Below, piece after piece: positions 1 to 8,827 of a stretch of DNA of 64,000 nt (position 1 is the first letter of the stretch; each line of letters begins with the position of its first letter). The position numbers and the translations under genes were made by a program. The stretch covers positions 253,661-317,660 of the forward strand of contig JBOEGH010000006.1 of the NCBI GenBank assembly GCA_050633325.1, written 5' to 3'. The notes under the pieces were generated by a model. It was not told where the DNA came from. It ran no database searches and was given only the letters and a program-made list of their open reading frames with translations. Source of the stretch: UBA1672 sp050633325. Lineage in GTDB: Bacteria; Pseudomonadota; Alphaproteobacteria; Micavibrionales; Micavibrionaceae.

Positions 1-174
1 CTGAATTGGAAAGTTGGTGATCAGGTTATGCTTAATAGATATGTTAATGAAGATGTTGAACTTCGATGTGGTCAATTCCCTATGTTTAAGGGGCCTGTCG
101 GTCAACGACAAGAACATATCGCTGTGCGTATAGAAGATTATATTGAGCCTGACGAGGATGGGGCAAGTTCATGA
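1..174 (+). CDS. fliM: FliM flagellar motor switch protein, C-terminal end (partial)
   Basis: The window opens in frame inside this gene; 57 codons remain before a TGA. The peptide has the pattern of a SpoA/FliM C-terminal domain (WKVGDQVML, then a central GQFPMFKGPVG and a final IAVRIEDYI). FliM is part of the C-ring, binds phosphorylated CheY and sets rotation direction. Its stop overlaps the start of the next gene (ATGA), so the two are probably translationally coupled. The following DUF6468 and MotE genes are typical fliM neighbours in alphaproteobacteria and support the call. The upstream part lies outside the window. Confidence 0.85.
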   Translation: MNWKVGDQVMLNRYVNEDVELRCGQFPMFKGPVGQRQEHIAVRIEDYIEPDEDGASS

Positions 175-884
175 GTACTGAGTTGATTTCGCTATTATTA
201 GATATAATTATTTTATTTTTCTTGGGTGCAACCATATTTTACGTATTGCGTTTATCAAAGGGCTTGAATGATTTTAAGCTGCACCGTCGTGAGTTTGATA
301 ATGTTATAACCAGTTTGCTTTCCAGTATTGATCAAGCAGAGAGATCTGTTCAAACTTTAAAACAGGCCGGGGCAAAAGAGGCTGGTGAACTCGAAAGCCT
401 TATTATGCAATCAAAGTCTATTTCTGAGGAGCTGAAAATAATTAATGAGGCTGGTGAAGGCATGGCAAAACGTTTGGAGAAGCTCGCCGAAAAAAACAGA
501 GAAGCTGTGCAAGCATCAAGGCCATCTATTAAACCGCCGGAACGCGCATTAAGAAAAAATACTTATAGCCAATCTGATAATAAAAATAAAATTAGCAGCC
601 ATATAGATATGGACAAGGAACGCGATTATACCTCTACTTTAAAAAGCGTGGAAAAGGCGGATGATGATTTGGATATGCCATCATTCATGATTCAGGATAG
701 GGATATAGCGGATTTGGATGAGTTGGAAGATCACTTGGATGCTTCTGTCAGTAATGATGCATTTATCTCTGATGATGATCAAAATGATGTTATTCCCGAA
801 GACTTGCAAAGTCAGGCTGAAAAGGAGCTGTTGGATGCGCTACGTGCAAGTAAAAGCAGTGTGTCACAACGGAGGCGCACATGA
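171..884 (+). CDS. DUF6468 family flagellar-operon protein
   Basis: A 237-residue protein with one N-terminal transmembrane helix (about residues 5-27) followed by a coiled-coil-prone segment (28-110) and a long acidic, low-complexity C-terminal half. The N-terminal region matches the DUF6468 family, which is found just after fliM in alphaproteobacterial flagellar operons. Its molecular role is not established; location suggests a membrane-anchored accessory of the switch or motor. It overlaps fliM by four bases upstream and motE by four bases downstream (ATGA), so it belongs to one co-translated unit. The acidic tail (DLDELEDHLD and similar) is variable in character and probably disordered. 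Confidence 0.75.
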   Translation: MSTELISLLLDIIILFFLGATIFYVLRLSKGLNDFKLHRREFDNVITSLLSSIDQAERSVQTLKQAGAKEAGELESLIMQSKSISEELKIINEAGEGMAKRLEKLAEKNREAVQASRPSIKPPERALRKNTYSQSDNKNKISSHIDMDKERDYTSTLKSVEKADDDLDMPSFMIQDRDIADLDELEDHLDASVSNDAFISDDDQNDVIPEDLQSQAEKELLDALRASKSSVSQRRRT

Positions 885-1573
885 TTGGTGGTTCTTTTAA
901 ATTATTACCGTTATTGATCATTGTATCCTTATTGTCTTTTTCTGTTCGTTTATCAGAAGTATTCACAGGTGTTTCTAATTTATCGAGTGTAGCATTTGCA
1001 GAGAGCAAGCAAGGCAAACCAGACAAACACAAAAAAGAAGATAAACAAAAAAAGAAAAAAGAAAAAAACAAAGATCATAGTGAAGATAAAGAAATGGTCG
1101 ATAAAGACCATGATGCAAAGCCGCCTAAGTGGCGTGATGCCAGTGATTCTGACTTTGATGTTAGTGATGTGAAAATGGAGCTGTTTGAAGACTTATCCAA
1201 GCGCCGTAAAGAACTTGATAAGTATGAAAAGAACCTACATGTCAGGGAAGCACTTTTAAAAGCTACAGAACAAGAGTTAGAGCGTAAATATCAAGAACTT
1301 AAAAAGCTTCGCAAGGAAATAGAAGGTCTTCTTGACACACAATCAGAAGAAGAAAGTAATAGAGTTGCCAGCCTTGTGAAAATTTACGAAGGTATGAAGC
1401 CTAAGGATGCTGCGCGTATATTTGATACCTTGGATATAGATGTTCTGATAGATGTCGTCTCCAAAATGTCAGAGCGTAAAGTTTCCCCTATTTTGGCGGC
1501 AATGAATCCTGAACGTGTGCGTACTATAACCATAATGCTTGTTGAACAGAAAAAGTTGCCGGTACTGCGCTAG
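881..1573 (+). CDS. motE: MotE-family flagellar motor chaperone-like protein
   Basis: A 230-residue protein. Residues 1-40 form a signal peptide or membrane anchor ending near VAFAES. Residues 45-75 are an extreme Lys-rich stretch encoded by A-runs, 100-170 a coiled coil, and 171-225 a MgtE-N-like motif (SLVKIYEGMKPKDAARIF). This layout matches MotE, described in Sinorhizobium as a periplasmic chaperone for the motor protein MotC. I transfer only the family name: no motC is visible here, though a second MotB-like protein lies just downstream. The ATG overlaps the previous stop. The A-rich run is a possible slippage site. Confidence 0.7.
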   Translation: MIGGSFKLLPLLIIVSLLSFSVRLSEVFTGVSNLSSVAFAESKQGKPDKHKKEDKQKKKKEKNKDHSEDKEMVDKDHDAKPPKWRDASDSDFDVSDVKMELFEDLSKRRKELDKYEKNLHVREALLKATEQELERKYQELKKLRKEIEGLLDTQSEEESNRVASLVKIYEGMKPKDAARIFDTLDIDVLIDVVSKMSERKVSPILAAMNPERVRTITIMLVEQKKLPVLR

Positions 1574-1646
1574 TTATTTGTCGTTTTGATGTACTAATGT
1601 GTGCACTTCATGGGGTTTAATGGCGTATTTGGGGAGAGTTACCGCT

Positions 1647-1675
1647 TTGCCCTTTTCTTTGTAGTAGGTTAGTAT
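1647..1675 (+). promoter_or_regulatory. Possible sigma70-type promoter of cheY
   Basis: In the 264-base gap between motE and cheY, TTGCCC (1647-1652) and TAGTAT (1670-1675) are separated by exactly 17 bases. The match is moderate and no transcript is known. The gap also holds the inverted repeat at 1741-1760 and no ORF of note. Confidence 0.3.
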
Positions 1676-1740
1676 ATTATAATTGATAGGTGCGTATTAT
1701 TCTTTTTTGGTTACGTTCTGTTAACTATTTTTGCGCATAA

Positions 1741-1760
1741 TGCATTTCTGTACAAATGCA
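1741..1760. repeat. Inverted repeat in cheY leader
   Basis: TGCATTT and AAATGCA form a perfect 7-base inverted repeat separated by CTGTAC. It lies about 80 bases before the cheY start, so it could be an operator or a leader hairpin. There is no T-run after it, so it does not look like a terminator. Confidence 0.4.
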
Positions 1761-1837
1761 GGGGGCGATGGAAATCATCAAACTTTTTCTCGAGTTTTTT
1801 TATTTAATATTTTCGTTCTAATTATAAGGAGAACAAT

Positions 1838-2227
1838 GTGGCTGTAGATATGAATATGAATGTCTTGATTGTCGATGACTATACAACAATGTTGAGAATT
1901 ATTAAGAATTTGCTTAAGCAACTGGGCTTTCACAATATTGATGAGGCAACAGATGGGACTATGGCTTTTGAAAAGGTTAAAATGAAAGATTATGGCCTGG
2001 TTATATCAGACTGGAATATGGAACCTATGAGTGGTTTTGAATTCTTGAAAAAGATACGTGCATCTGAAGATAAGTTTAAAACTGTTCCATTTATTATGAT
2101 CACGGCTGAGAGTAAGACAGAAAACGTTATTGCAGCAAAGCAAGCAGGTGTTAACAACTATATTGTTAAGCCGTTCAACGCGGAAACGTTAAAAGGTAAA
2201 ATAACTTCAGTTTTAGGTGACTTTTAG
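1838..2227 (+). CDS. cheY: CheY-type chemotaxis response regulator
   Basis: A 129-residue single receiver domain with no output domain. The phospho-acceptor is Asp58 (VISDWNM), with the acidic pair VDD at the N-terminus, a conserved TAES segment and the Lys of IVKPF. CheY-P binds FliM and changes motor rotation. The start is GTG: AAGGAG at 1826-1831 sits 6 bases upstream, whereas the nearby ATG at 1836 hits a stop after three codons. cheZ follows 38 bases later, so kinase output and its removal are encoded together. No cheA, cheW or receptor gene is in the window. Confidence 0.9.
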   Translation: MAVDMNMNVLIVDDYTTMLRIIKNLLKQLGFHNIDEATDGTMAFEKVKMKDYGLVISDWNMEPMSGFEFLKKIRASEDKFKTVPFIMITAESKTENVIAAKQAGVNNYIVKPFNAETLKGKITSVLGDF

Positions 2228-2265
2228 ACACTGATGTAAAAATTATATATTTAGGGGGAAATTCT

Positions 2266-2880
2266 ATGTCTAATGAATCCGCAAAGAAAAGTACGATTAG
2301 CGAAGGTAAGAAAGATCGCATTGTTTCTATTATTTCTTCTGTAGTTAATAAGGTCGGGCATGATGAGAAAGTGTCTCTTGCCGCAATAATGACAGAGCTT
2401 AGAGATTTGTTGTTGGTTATTGAGGAAACGAGACAAGATCTTGGTATGGTTAGGGCTTCTGATATTACAGGGGATTCTATACCGGGTGCTACGGATGAGC
2501 TTGATGCGATTGTTGCCTCTACTTCTGAGGCAACGGGGGCGATTATGGATTGCTGCGATGTTATCCAAGAAAAGGCAGGCGAAATCGGTGGCGATAATGC
2601 CGATGCAATTACCGATGAAGTAATGAAAATATTCGAAGCTTGCTCTTTCCAAGATATAACTGGGCAACGCGTGTCCAAGGTCGTCAAAACTTTTAGAAAT
2701 ATTGAGGAAAAAATTGATAAACTTGTTCGTGTTCTTGGTGTTAACATATCAACCGTAGAGGTTGAGGATACCAGAGAAGGAGATGAGGCACTAATGAACG
2801 GGCCACAACTATCCGGTCAAGGTGTTTCTCAGGCTGATATTGATAAAATAATGGCAGAATTAGACGATGTATCTGGATAA
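2266..2880 (+). CDS. cheZ: CheZ-type CheY-P phosphatase
   Basis: A 204-residue, largely helical protein. The segment ACSFQDITGQRV carries the CheZ catalytic pair, Asp130 and Gln134, with the four-residue spacing of the enterobacterial enzyme. The C-terminus ends in QADIDKIMAELDD, resembling the CheY-binding peptide of CheZ after a flexible linker. It would dephosphorylate CheY-P and reset the motor. A strong ribosome site (GGGGGAA) precedes the ATG. It follows cheY directly and is closed by the terminator at 2911-2938. Confidence 0.85.
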   Translation: MSNESAKKSTISEGKKDRIVSIISSVVNKVGHDEKVSLAAIMTELRDLLLVIEETRQDLGMVRASDITGDSIPGATDELDAIVASTSEATGAIMDCCDVIQEKAGEIGGDNADAITDEVMKIFEACSFQDITGQRVSKVVKTFRNIEEKIDKLVRVLGVNISTVEVEDTREGDEALMNGPQLSGQGVSQADIDKIMAELDDVSG

Positions 2881-2910
2881 TGTCTTCTGTAGATAATATT
2901 TTTGATTTTT

Positions 2911-2938
2911 AAAGCGGTAGTGCAAGCTATCGCTTTTT
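2911..2938 (+). terminator. Rho-independent terminator after cheZ
   Basis: AAAGCGGTAG pairs with CTATCGCTTT across a 6-base loop (one G-U pair), and T residues follow. It separates cheY-cheZ from the motB unit, which therefore probably has its own promoter in 2940-3001. Confidence 0.75.
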
Positions 2939-3001
2939 ATTTGTATTTAAGATATAATAATCACTTACATTTCACTTTATTGAAAATAGAAAATTTTTGA
3001 T

Positions 3002-3688
3002 ATGGCTAACCAGTTTCTATCCTTAGCATTGTTTTTGATGCTGCTTTCATTTTTTATTGTTATGAATGCAATGTCGAGTTTTGAGGACTTTAAGTCAAAG
3101 CCCGTGATAAATTCCTTATCATTAGCATTCTCAAACCATGTTCCTGAAAAAAAAGAAGACCCTGTTCAGATTGAAACCCCAAGAGTTACTAAGGGGGAGG
3201 GAGATACATTAGAATCTGTTGAAGGTTTGTTTAATGCACATATATCCGGATTTCAGGCGACACGTAACAGACTGGGAACGGTTATGCATGTTAGAACCGA
3301 TGTCGGCGCATTTGAAAATGCAATCGATTTATCTGATATTTATTATGATGATGTTGAAATGGGGGATCGTGGATCATTTGTAATGTCTATGATATCGATA
3401 TTGAGGTCGAGTGAAAAGGGTCAGCCCTATAGAATAGATATGGTTTTGAATCTTCCTGAAGACCCCGCAATATTTCAAAAGACATCTCCTGAAGAGTTTA
3501 TTAGTGATTTGAAGCGTGTTAGTAGTTTTGCGGAAAAGCTGGAAAAGGCAGGTCTTCCAAAAAAAATGATTAGTGCGGGTGCTGCGAAGGGTGAGAGAGG
3601 GTTTATAGATATATATATATATAGGTACAAGCCATTTGATATGCTTGCAAAAGTTAGGGATCAATCTCGCAAAAGTGGGGTTAAGTAA
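3002..3688 (+). CDS. MotB-like membrane protein lacking the ion-binding Asp
   Basis: A 228-residue protein with one N-terminal transmembrane helix (residues 5-24) followed by a periplasmic domain. The helix aligns with the next gene product MotB: SFFIVMNAMS here versus TFFVLLYSMS there. On that alignment the essential MotB Asp is replaced by Ala9. The C-terminal part (residues 75-220) does not show a clear OmpA peptidoglycan-binding motif. It overlaps motB as TAATG, so the two are probably made together. The ribosome site is weak; an in-frame TAG just upstream limits other starts. Likely a stator-associated paralogue rather than an ion-conducting subunit; function unknown. Confidence 0.55.
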   Translation: MANQFLSLALFLMLLSFFIVMNAMSSFEDFKSKPVINSLSLAFSNHVPEKKEDPVQIETPRVTKGEGDTLESVEGLFNAHISGFQATRNRLGTVMHVRTDVGAFENAIDLSDIYYDDVEMGDRGSFVMSMISILRSSEKGQPYRIDMVLNLPEDPAIFQKTSPEEFISDLKRVSSFAEKLEKAGLPKKMISAGAAKGERGFIDIYIYRYKPFDMLAKVRDQSRKSGVK

Positions 3689-4542
3689 TGGATGATGAAC
3701 TGAGCGATGCAGGTGATGTAGATGATGATGCAACTGTAGATTCTTTGGATAAAAAGCCAGAAGATAAGGAAAAAGACACAACCCCAAAGCAAAAAGATTA
3801 TTATCCTTCTATAGTGCGCAGAGATGATAATGCGTCTCAGGCAGTACCACTATGGCTTATAACTTTTACTGATGTTATGGCTTTGATGCTGACATTTTTT
3901 GTTTTGTTGTATTCAATGTCTGTACCGGTAGAAGAAAAATGGGAAGAAATTTCTAATTCTTTAAGCAGTAAGTTTAACTCTGTTGAGGCAAAGCCATTAA
4001 ATGCGGGTTCTCAAGACGTGATTGATATTGATCGTATTGATAAATCTAAAGCACTGTCGTTGAAGTATTTGAAGGTGTTGGTAACAAATATGTTAAAGGC
4101 GGATGGTGTGGATAATGTAGTCGTCTTTGAAAATGATAAACGTCTGGTTATTTCATTGCCATCAGAGTTATTGTTTAAAAGCGGTAGCGCGCAGATAAAG
4201 CTTGAGGGCAAAAAGATGCTGTTTTCTTTAGGGGGTGCTCTTTCACGTGTGAAAAACCGTATAGAGGTTGTAGGGCATACAGACCCCAGACCTATAACAG
4301 GAAATAATGGCCCATACAGAACAAATTGGGAGTTATCAATGGCTCGAAGTGCTTCGGTATCTGTAATTCTAAAAGATGTTGGGTATACAAGGGATATTAC
4401 AATAAGAGGGTTATCAAGTGCACGTTTCGATGAAATGTCCGAACAATCACCCGAAAGCGAGCGTTATGACCTTTCCAGACGGGTAGATATAGTGTTGATG
4501 AATGATGATGGAATTCGTACAAATTTTTATGATTTACAATAG
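3688..4542 (+). CDS. motB: MotB-type flagellar stator protein
   Basis: A 284-residue protein. After an acidic cytoplasmic N-terminus (1-50) comes the single transmembrane helix with WLITFTDVMALMLTFFVLL; Asp62 is the expected ion-binding residue. Residues about 150-275 are an OmpA/MotB peptidoglycan-binding domain (VEVVGHTDPRP, then RRVDIVL). It forms the stator with MotA, anchored to the cell wall. No motA is in the window. The ATG overlaps the stop of the Asp-less paralogue upstream. The 50-residue charged N-terminus is somewhat longer than in classical MotB. Confidence 0.9.
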   Translation: MDDELSDAGDVDDDATVDSLDKKPEDKEKDTTPKQKDYYPSIVRRDDNASQAVPLWLITFTDVMALMLTFFVLLYSMSVPVEEKWEEISNSLSSKFNSVEAKPLNAGSQDVIDIDRIDKSKALSLKYLKVLVTNMLKADGVDNVVVFENDKRLVISLPSELLFKSGSAQIKLEGKKMLFSLGGALSRVKNRIEVVGHTDPRPITGNNGPYRTNWELSMARSASVSVILKDVGYTRDITIRGLSSARFDEMSEQSPESERYDLSRRVDIVLMNDDGIRTNFYDLQ

Positions 4543-4587
4543 GGGCAAGGGCGTGACTTATTGTTTTGTCTATGGCATTCTAAAGCT

Positions 4588-7500
4588 ATGAAAAGATATT
4601 TCTTTCTCGGATCTTTACTTCTGTGTTTTTTTAACGTCGCTTCAATATATGCTCAGGATAATATACCTTTGCGTACAAGTGCGCGCGATGGATATTCTCG
4701 TCTTACTTTAGGATGGAAAGATGCTGTTAAATATTCTTTGAATAAAGATGATGGCTTGTTGACTATTAAATTTGACCGCGCTGCAACGGTTGATACTACA
4801 AAGGTTGATTTGTCTGTATTAGACAATATATCCGAAATAAAAGTTATTTCGACTAACCCGTTAACTCTATCCATTAATATACCAAAAACCAGTAACATTA
4901 GAGATATTGCAATAGGTAAACGTATAATCTTAGACGTTTATGACCCTATAGGAGGTCACAAAAATAAGGTTGAGAGCTCAAAGAAACCAGAAAACAAGAA
5001 ATCTGAGGTTAAAACAACGCCTTCGGCTTATGCAGCTAAGCTTAATAATATTAAGAAGAGTGAAGACAAGGGCAAGGCTGCGAAAGCGAAACCAGCACCT
5101 AAAAATGTTGAGAAAAGGGTGGCATCTCCACCTGCGTTTGTATTGGTTCCTGAAAACTTGCCCGAGATCCCAGTTGTTAAAAAGTCCCCAAAGCCTAAGG
5201 AAAAGAAAACGGAAAGCCCACAAGAAAAAGAGATTAAACAAAACAAGAAAAAGCTTTCTAAGGCAGTGAAAGAAGACCATCACGTTATATCTTTGCGTGC
5301 AACCAAAAGCCTTGATATGGCTGTGTTTGAAGAATATGGAGAGCTGCGCCTTATTATGGGTAGTTCCTCGTCATATGTTCTTCCAACACTGAATAGTCCA
5401 ACACCTGATATTTTTTCTTCTTTAGATTTAGAGTCTATAGATGGAGTGGTTTCATACCGCATGAGCCTTCCTGAACAACCGCTAAAAATAAAAGCAAAAG
5501 GTGGTGGGTTGATATGGGATATAATTCTTGGCTCGAAGGTGAAAGAGGGAAGAGCGGCAAAACCCTTTAGAAGTGTTGCCAACTCTCCTGACTCCCATGG
5601 TGAACGTATAATTTGGCCATTAGAGCAGGTTCACGAAATTGTTGATTTTGTTGACCCTATAACTGGAGGTGGGCTAAAGGCTGTCTTGGTGGAGGATGCC
5701 TCACAATTTACGGGCGCAGCGGCGTCTTATGTTGATTTTGATGTCCTTAAATCTCCGGTTGGTATGGTTATTAGGCCAAAGGTCGATGACTTGAACGTTG
5801 AGATGACTACACAGGGTATCGCTATTTATAGGAAATCCGGCCTTAATCTTTCGAATGTTAATGATGCGGAAGAGGCGCGCATATTTGCCGAAAGGTTGAA
5901 TAAAAAGGAATCAGAGCCGAAAGATAATGGAAAAGATCCTAAAGCTGCAAAGAAGGTTAAAAAGAACTTTTTTCAGTTTAAAGAATGGCAGTTGGGTAAG
6001 GCAAAAGATATAGCTAAAAATGAGAGCATTTTACTTTCCGGGATGAAGGGAAAATCAGAATCCAGACGTATAGAAGACTTATTGTCACTTGGGAAAATGT
6101 ACCTTTCTCATGGGTTCGGTGCAGAGGCGTTAGGTTTTTTTAATTTTGCAGGTAATGAACTTCCTGCTTTGCTTGAAAGTCCGGAATTTGTAGCTCTCCG
6201 TGGTGTGGCTAAAGCCTTGGATTGGAAAAGTGATGCTGCTTTGGAAGATTTCTTGTTTGAGAGGTTGGAAAATGAGGATGAAGTAAAATACTGGAAATCT
6301 TTTGTTCTGGCCGACCTTGGTGATTGGCAACAGGCGGCAAAAACTCTTCCTGAACATTATAAAGCAATACATAGTTACCCTAAAAAGATAGGGCATCGCT
6401 TGGCTTTATCTCTTGCCGAAGTGAATTTGCGTGATGGAAACCTGAAAGCCGCAGAAGAGCTTATGGCTTTGGTGGAGAAAAATAAATCTTCCTTATCCCC
6501 ATCATTGAAAGCATCATTAAAATATTTACGTGGTGAGTCATATAGGCAGAAAAAGCAAAAAGATAAGACCAAGAAAATATGGAAAGCTTTGACGAAAGAT
6601 CAAGACGACCTGTACCGTACAAAGGCCGGACTTGCATTGACTATTTTGTTGGCAAAAGACGATAAGATTACAAATGATGAGGCGATAGATAGGTTAGAGA
6701 GACTAAGATATGCGTGGCGTGGTGATGAATTAGAAGCGCAGGTTCAATATTGGCTTGGTGATGCTTATTTTAAAGATAAGAAATTTATAAAAGGCCTTTC
6801 TATAATGCGCGATGCCGCGGCAATTGCAGGTGATAGTGCGTTGGGGCAAAGAATAGCCGGGTTTATGGGGAAAACCTTTACTGATCTGTTCTTAGGCGAA
6901 GATTTAAAGAAAATTTCTGCCGTTGATGCCGTGTCTCTTTACGATACATTTAGTGAACTAACCCCCGTGGGAGAGACGGGGGATAAGCTCGTTCAGAATT
7001 TGGCAGAACATCTTGTAAATTCTGATCTTTTAGGCAGGGCAACTAAGTTATTAAACCATCAGGTATCTCACCGTCTGGATGGTATGAATAAATTACGTGT
7101 TGCAATTAGGCTTGCGGCGATTGAGCTTATAAATAAATCTCCTCAAAAAGCTATGAATGCTCTTGGTAAGGCATCGGATACACTTCACTTCCTTTCAGAC
7201 ACACCGGAAAAAGCAAAGTATAAGTCAGAAATTGATCTGTTAAAAATTAGAGCATATTCACAAAATAAACAGTTTAAGAAAGCTATGTCTTTATTGGACA
7301 ATACTGATCCCAGTAAGAATGTTAATCGGTTAAGAGCGGACATAGCGTGGCAAGCAGGGTATTGGGATGAGGCCGCTGAATCTTTGAACTCAGTGTTGTC
7401 TGATGAGAATATTTCCATGACCCGCCCATTATCTCAAGAGCAATCAGATTTAATACTTAATCGTGCCATTGCTCTTAGTCTGTCAAATGATCGTATTGCA

Positions 7501-7686
7501 TTGGGTAATATGCGTGCTAAATATAGCGATTTGATGCTGCAAACGCATAAGGCGCATCAGTTTGAAGTTATAACACGCCCGCGCCAGAATAGTGCCCTTG
7601 CCGATAGAGAGACTTTGTTATCTGTAGTGTCGGAAGTTGACTTATTTAAGGATTTCTTAGACAGTTACCGCTCTTCAAGCCCTTAA
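4588..7686 (+). CDS. Large exported TPR protein of the flagellar cluster
   Basis: About 1,030 residues from ATG 4588, which gives a clean signal peptide (MKRYFFLGSLLLCFF, cleavage near YAQ). An in-frame TTG at 4561 has a better-placed AAGGG upstream and would add nine residues, so the start is uncertain. Residues 25-110 look like an AMIN-type beta domain, 110-240 are Lys/Pro-rich and low-complexity, and from about 450 to the end are helical TPR-type repeats. Similar TPR proteins occur beside motB in alphaproteobacteria; function is not established. It is probably periplasmic and follows motB by 45 bases, so it may act at the stator or cell wall. Confidence 0.6.
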   Translation: MKRYFFLGSLLLCFFNVASIYAQDNIPLRTSARDGYSRLTLGWKDAVKYSLNKDDGLLTIKFDRAATVDTTKVDLSVLDNISEIKVISTNPLTLSINIPKTSNIRDIAIGKRIILDVYDPIGGHKNKVESSKKPENKKSEVKTTPSAYAAKLNNIKKSEDKGKAAKAKPAPKNVEKRVASPPAFVLVPENLPEIPVVKKSPKPKEKKTESPQEKEIKQNKKKLSKAVKEDHHVISLRATKSLDMAVFEEYGELRLIMGSSSSYVLPTLNSPTPDIFSSLDLESIDGVVSYRMSLPEQPLKIKAKGGGLIWDIILGSKVKEGRAAKPFRSVANSPDSHGERIIWPLEQVHEIVDFVDPITGGGLKAVLVEDASQFTGAAASYVDFDVLKSPVGMVIRPKVDDLNVEMTTQGIAIYRKSGLNLSNVNDAEEARIFAERLNKKESEPKDNGKDPKAAKKVKKNFFQFKEWQLGKAKDIAKNESILLSGMKGKSESRRIEDLLSLGKMYLSHGFGAEALGFFNFAGNELPALLESPEFVALRGVAKALDWKSDAALEDFLFERLENEDEVKYWKSFVLADLGDWQQAAKTLPEHYKAIHSYPKKIGHRLALSLAEVNLRDGNLKAAEELMALVEKNKSSLSPSLKASLKYLRGESYRQKKQKDKTKKIWKALTKDQDDLYRTKAGLALTILLAKDDKITNDEAIDRLERLRYAWRGDELEAQVQYWLGDAYFKDKKFIKGLSIMRDAAAIAGDSALGQRIAGFMGKTFTDLFLGEDLKKISAVDAVSLYDTFSELTPVGETGDKLVQNLAEHLVNSDLLGRATKLLNHQVSHRLDGMNKLRVAIRLAAIELINKSPQKAMNALGKASDTLHFLSDTPEKAKYKSEIDLLKIRAYSQNKQFKKAMSLLDNTDPSKNVNRLRADIAWQAGYWDEAAESLNSVLSDENISMTRPLSQEQSDLILNRAIALSLSNDRIALGNMRAKYSDLMLQTHKAHQFEVITRPRQNSALADRETLLSVVSEVDLFKDFLDSYRSSSP

Positions 7687-7701
7687 TTTCAAATGATCTA
7701 T

Positions 7702-8472
7702 TTATCCCCCGCCACTAACCGTGGTGAAGCTTTGGATTAATGAGCCTGATATTAAGTGCCATCCATCCACCAGAACAAAGAATATGATCTTAAACGGTAG
7801 GGACACGGTTACCGGTGGTAACATCATCATACCCATCGACATCAATATAGATGCTGTTACTAAGTCAATAATCAAAAATGGTAGAAACAGCATAAATCCG
7901 ATCTCAAATGCACGCCGTAGTTCCGATATCATGAATGATGGAATAACAATTTGTAATGGAATATCAATGGCTTTGTCATAGCTGCCTGTATTGCTCATCT
8001 CCACAAAAAGTTCTAGGTCATCATCGCGTACATGTTTCAACATAAAGCGTTTAAATGGCATTGTTGTACGCTCGAATGCTTGTATTTCATCAATATCTTC
8101 ATTTATTAGTGGTACAATTCCCTCATCATATGCAGATTGCAGGGTAGGTGCCATAATAAAGAAGGTAAGAAACAGCGCAAGCGACACCATAACTGTGTTA
8201 GGCGGTGTTTGTTGTATACCAATGGCCGTACGTAAAAACGATAGGACAACAACGATTCGTGTAAATGAAGTCATCATTATTAGAATAGATGGCGCCAATG
8301 ATAGGACGGTCATCAATGCAACCATTTGCACAACGCGCCCTGTTACCGTGCCGTCACTGCCAGATCCAAGGTCTATAGATATGTTTTGCGCCAATGCAGG
8401 GTGCGCAAATAGGGCGACCATAAAAACGGTCACGAAGCTTAATGAGAATTTATTGAGTAGTTTATCACGCAT
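7702..8472 (-). CDS. fliP: FliP flagellar export gate protein
   Basis: A 256-residue protein with a cleavable signal peptide (cleavage after HPALA), a FliP feature, and four hydrophobic segments. Family motifs are visible: TSFTRIVVVLSFLR and GIQQTPPNTVM near the middle and FMLFLPFLIIDLV toward the end. FliP forms the core of the export gate with FliQ and FliR. It is the last gene of the reverse set flhX-fliO-fliP and converges on the TPR gene with 15 bases between stops and no visible terminator. Confidence 0.95.
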   Translation of the reverse strand: MRDKLLNKFSLSFVTVFMVALFAHPALAQNISIDLGSGSDGTVTGRVVQMVALMTVLSLAPSILIMMTSFTRIVVVLSFLRTAIGIQQTPPNTVMVSLALFLTFFIMAPTLQSAYDEGIVPLINEDIDEIQAFERTTMPFKRFMLKHVRDDDLELFVEMSNTGSYDKAIDIPLQIVIPSFMISELRRAFEIGFMLFLPFLIIDLVTASILMSMGMMMLPPVTVSLPFKIIFFVLVDGWHLISGSLIQSFTTVSGGG

Positions 8473-8504
8473 GCAATTATCATAGCGCAGTAGTATGGCA
8501 GAGC

Positions 8505-8822
8505 TTAAGCCCCTGAAACAGAATTATCCGAACCATCCACAGAAGGTATGTTTTTATCGATTACTGTTTCACTGTTTGAGCCAAGTATTACCAAATGTTC
8601 TTTGTCATCACACTTTAATATAGCCAGACGCCTACGCGCATCCAATGGAATAGATTCTACTATTTTTAATCTTTTCTTATCGCCACTTTTAATAGTGCTG
8701 TTTGTTGCAAGGCCAAGCTTTTTTAAAACGAGAGTCAAACCGCCCATCAACAAAAAGACAATGCAAAGCGCCATGATAAGCCTTACGGCTTGCGGTAATT
8801 CTGGTGATATCGTGACATCCAT
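8505..8822 (-). CDS. fliO: FliO flagellar biosynthesis protein
   Basis: A 105-residue protein with one transmembrane helix (residues 11-32) and a small cytoplasmic domain containing LKIVESIPLDARRRLAILKC, the typical FliO pattern. FliO assists assembly and stability of FliP. It is five bases downstream of flhX and 32 bases upstream of fliP on the same strand, which fits this role. Its length is normal for the short alphaproteobacterial form. Confidence 0.85.
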   Translation of the reverse strand: MDVTISPELPQAVRLIMALCIVFLLMGGLTLVLKKLGLATNSTIKSGDKKRLKIVESIPLDARRRLAILKCDDKEHLVILGSNSETVIDKNIPSVDGSDNSVSGA

Positions 8823-8827
8823 ATATA

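Noticed and set aside
1574..1837. Leader before cheY examined for a c-di-GMP or other riboswitch
   Set aside because: No conserved riboswitch core was seen; only the short inverted repeat and a weak promoter.
7721..8485. Two open frames on the forward strand opposite fliP
   Set aside because: They lie fully antisense to a clear FliP with signal peptide and family motifs; their products look like low-complexity shadow translations.
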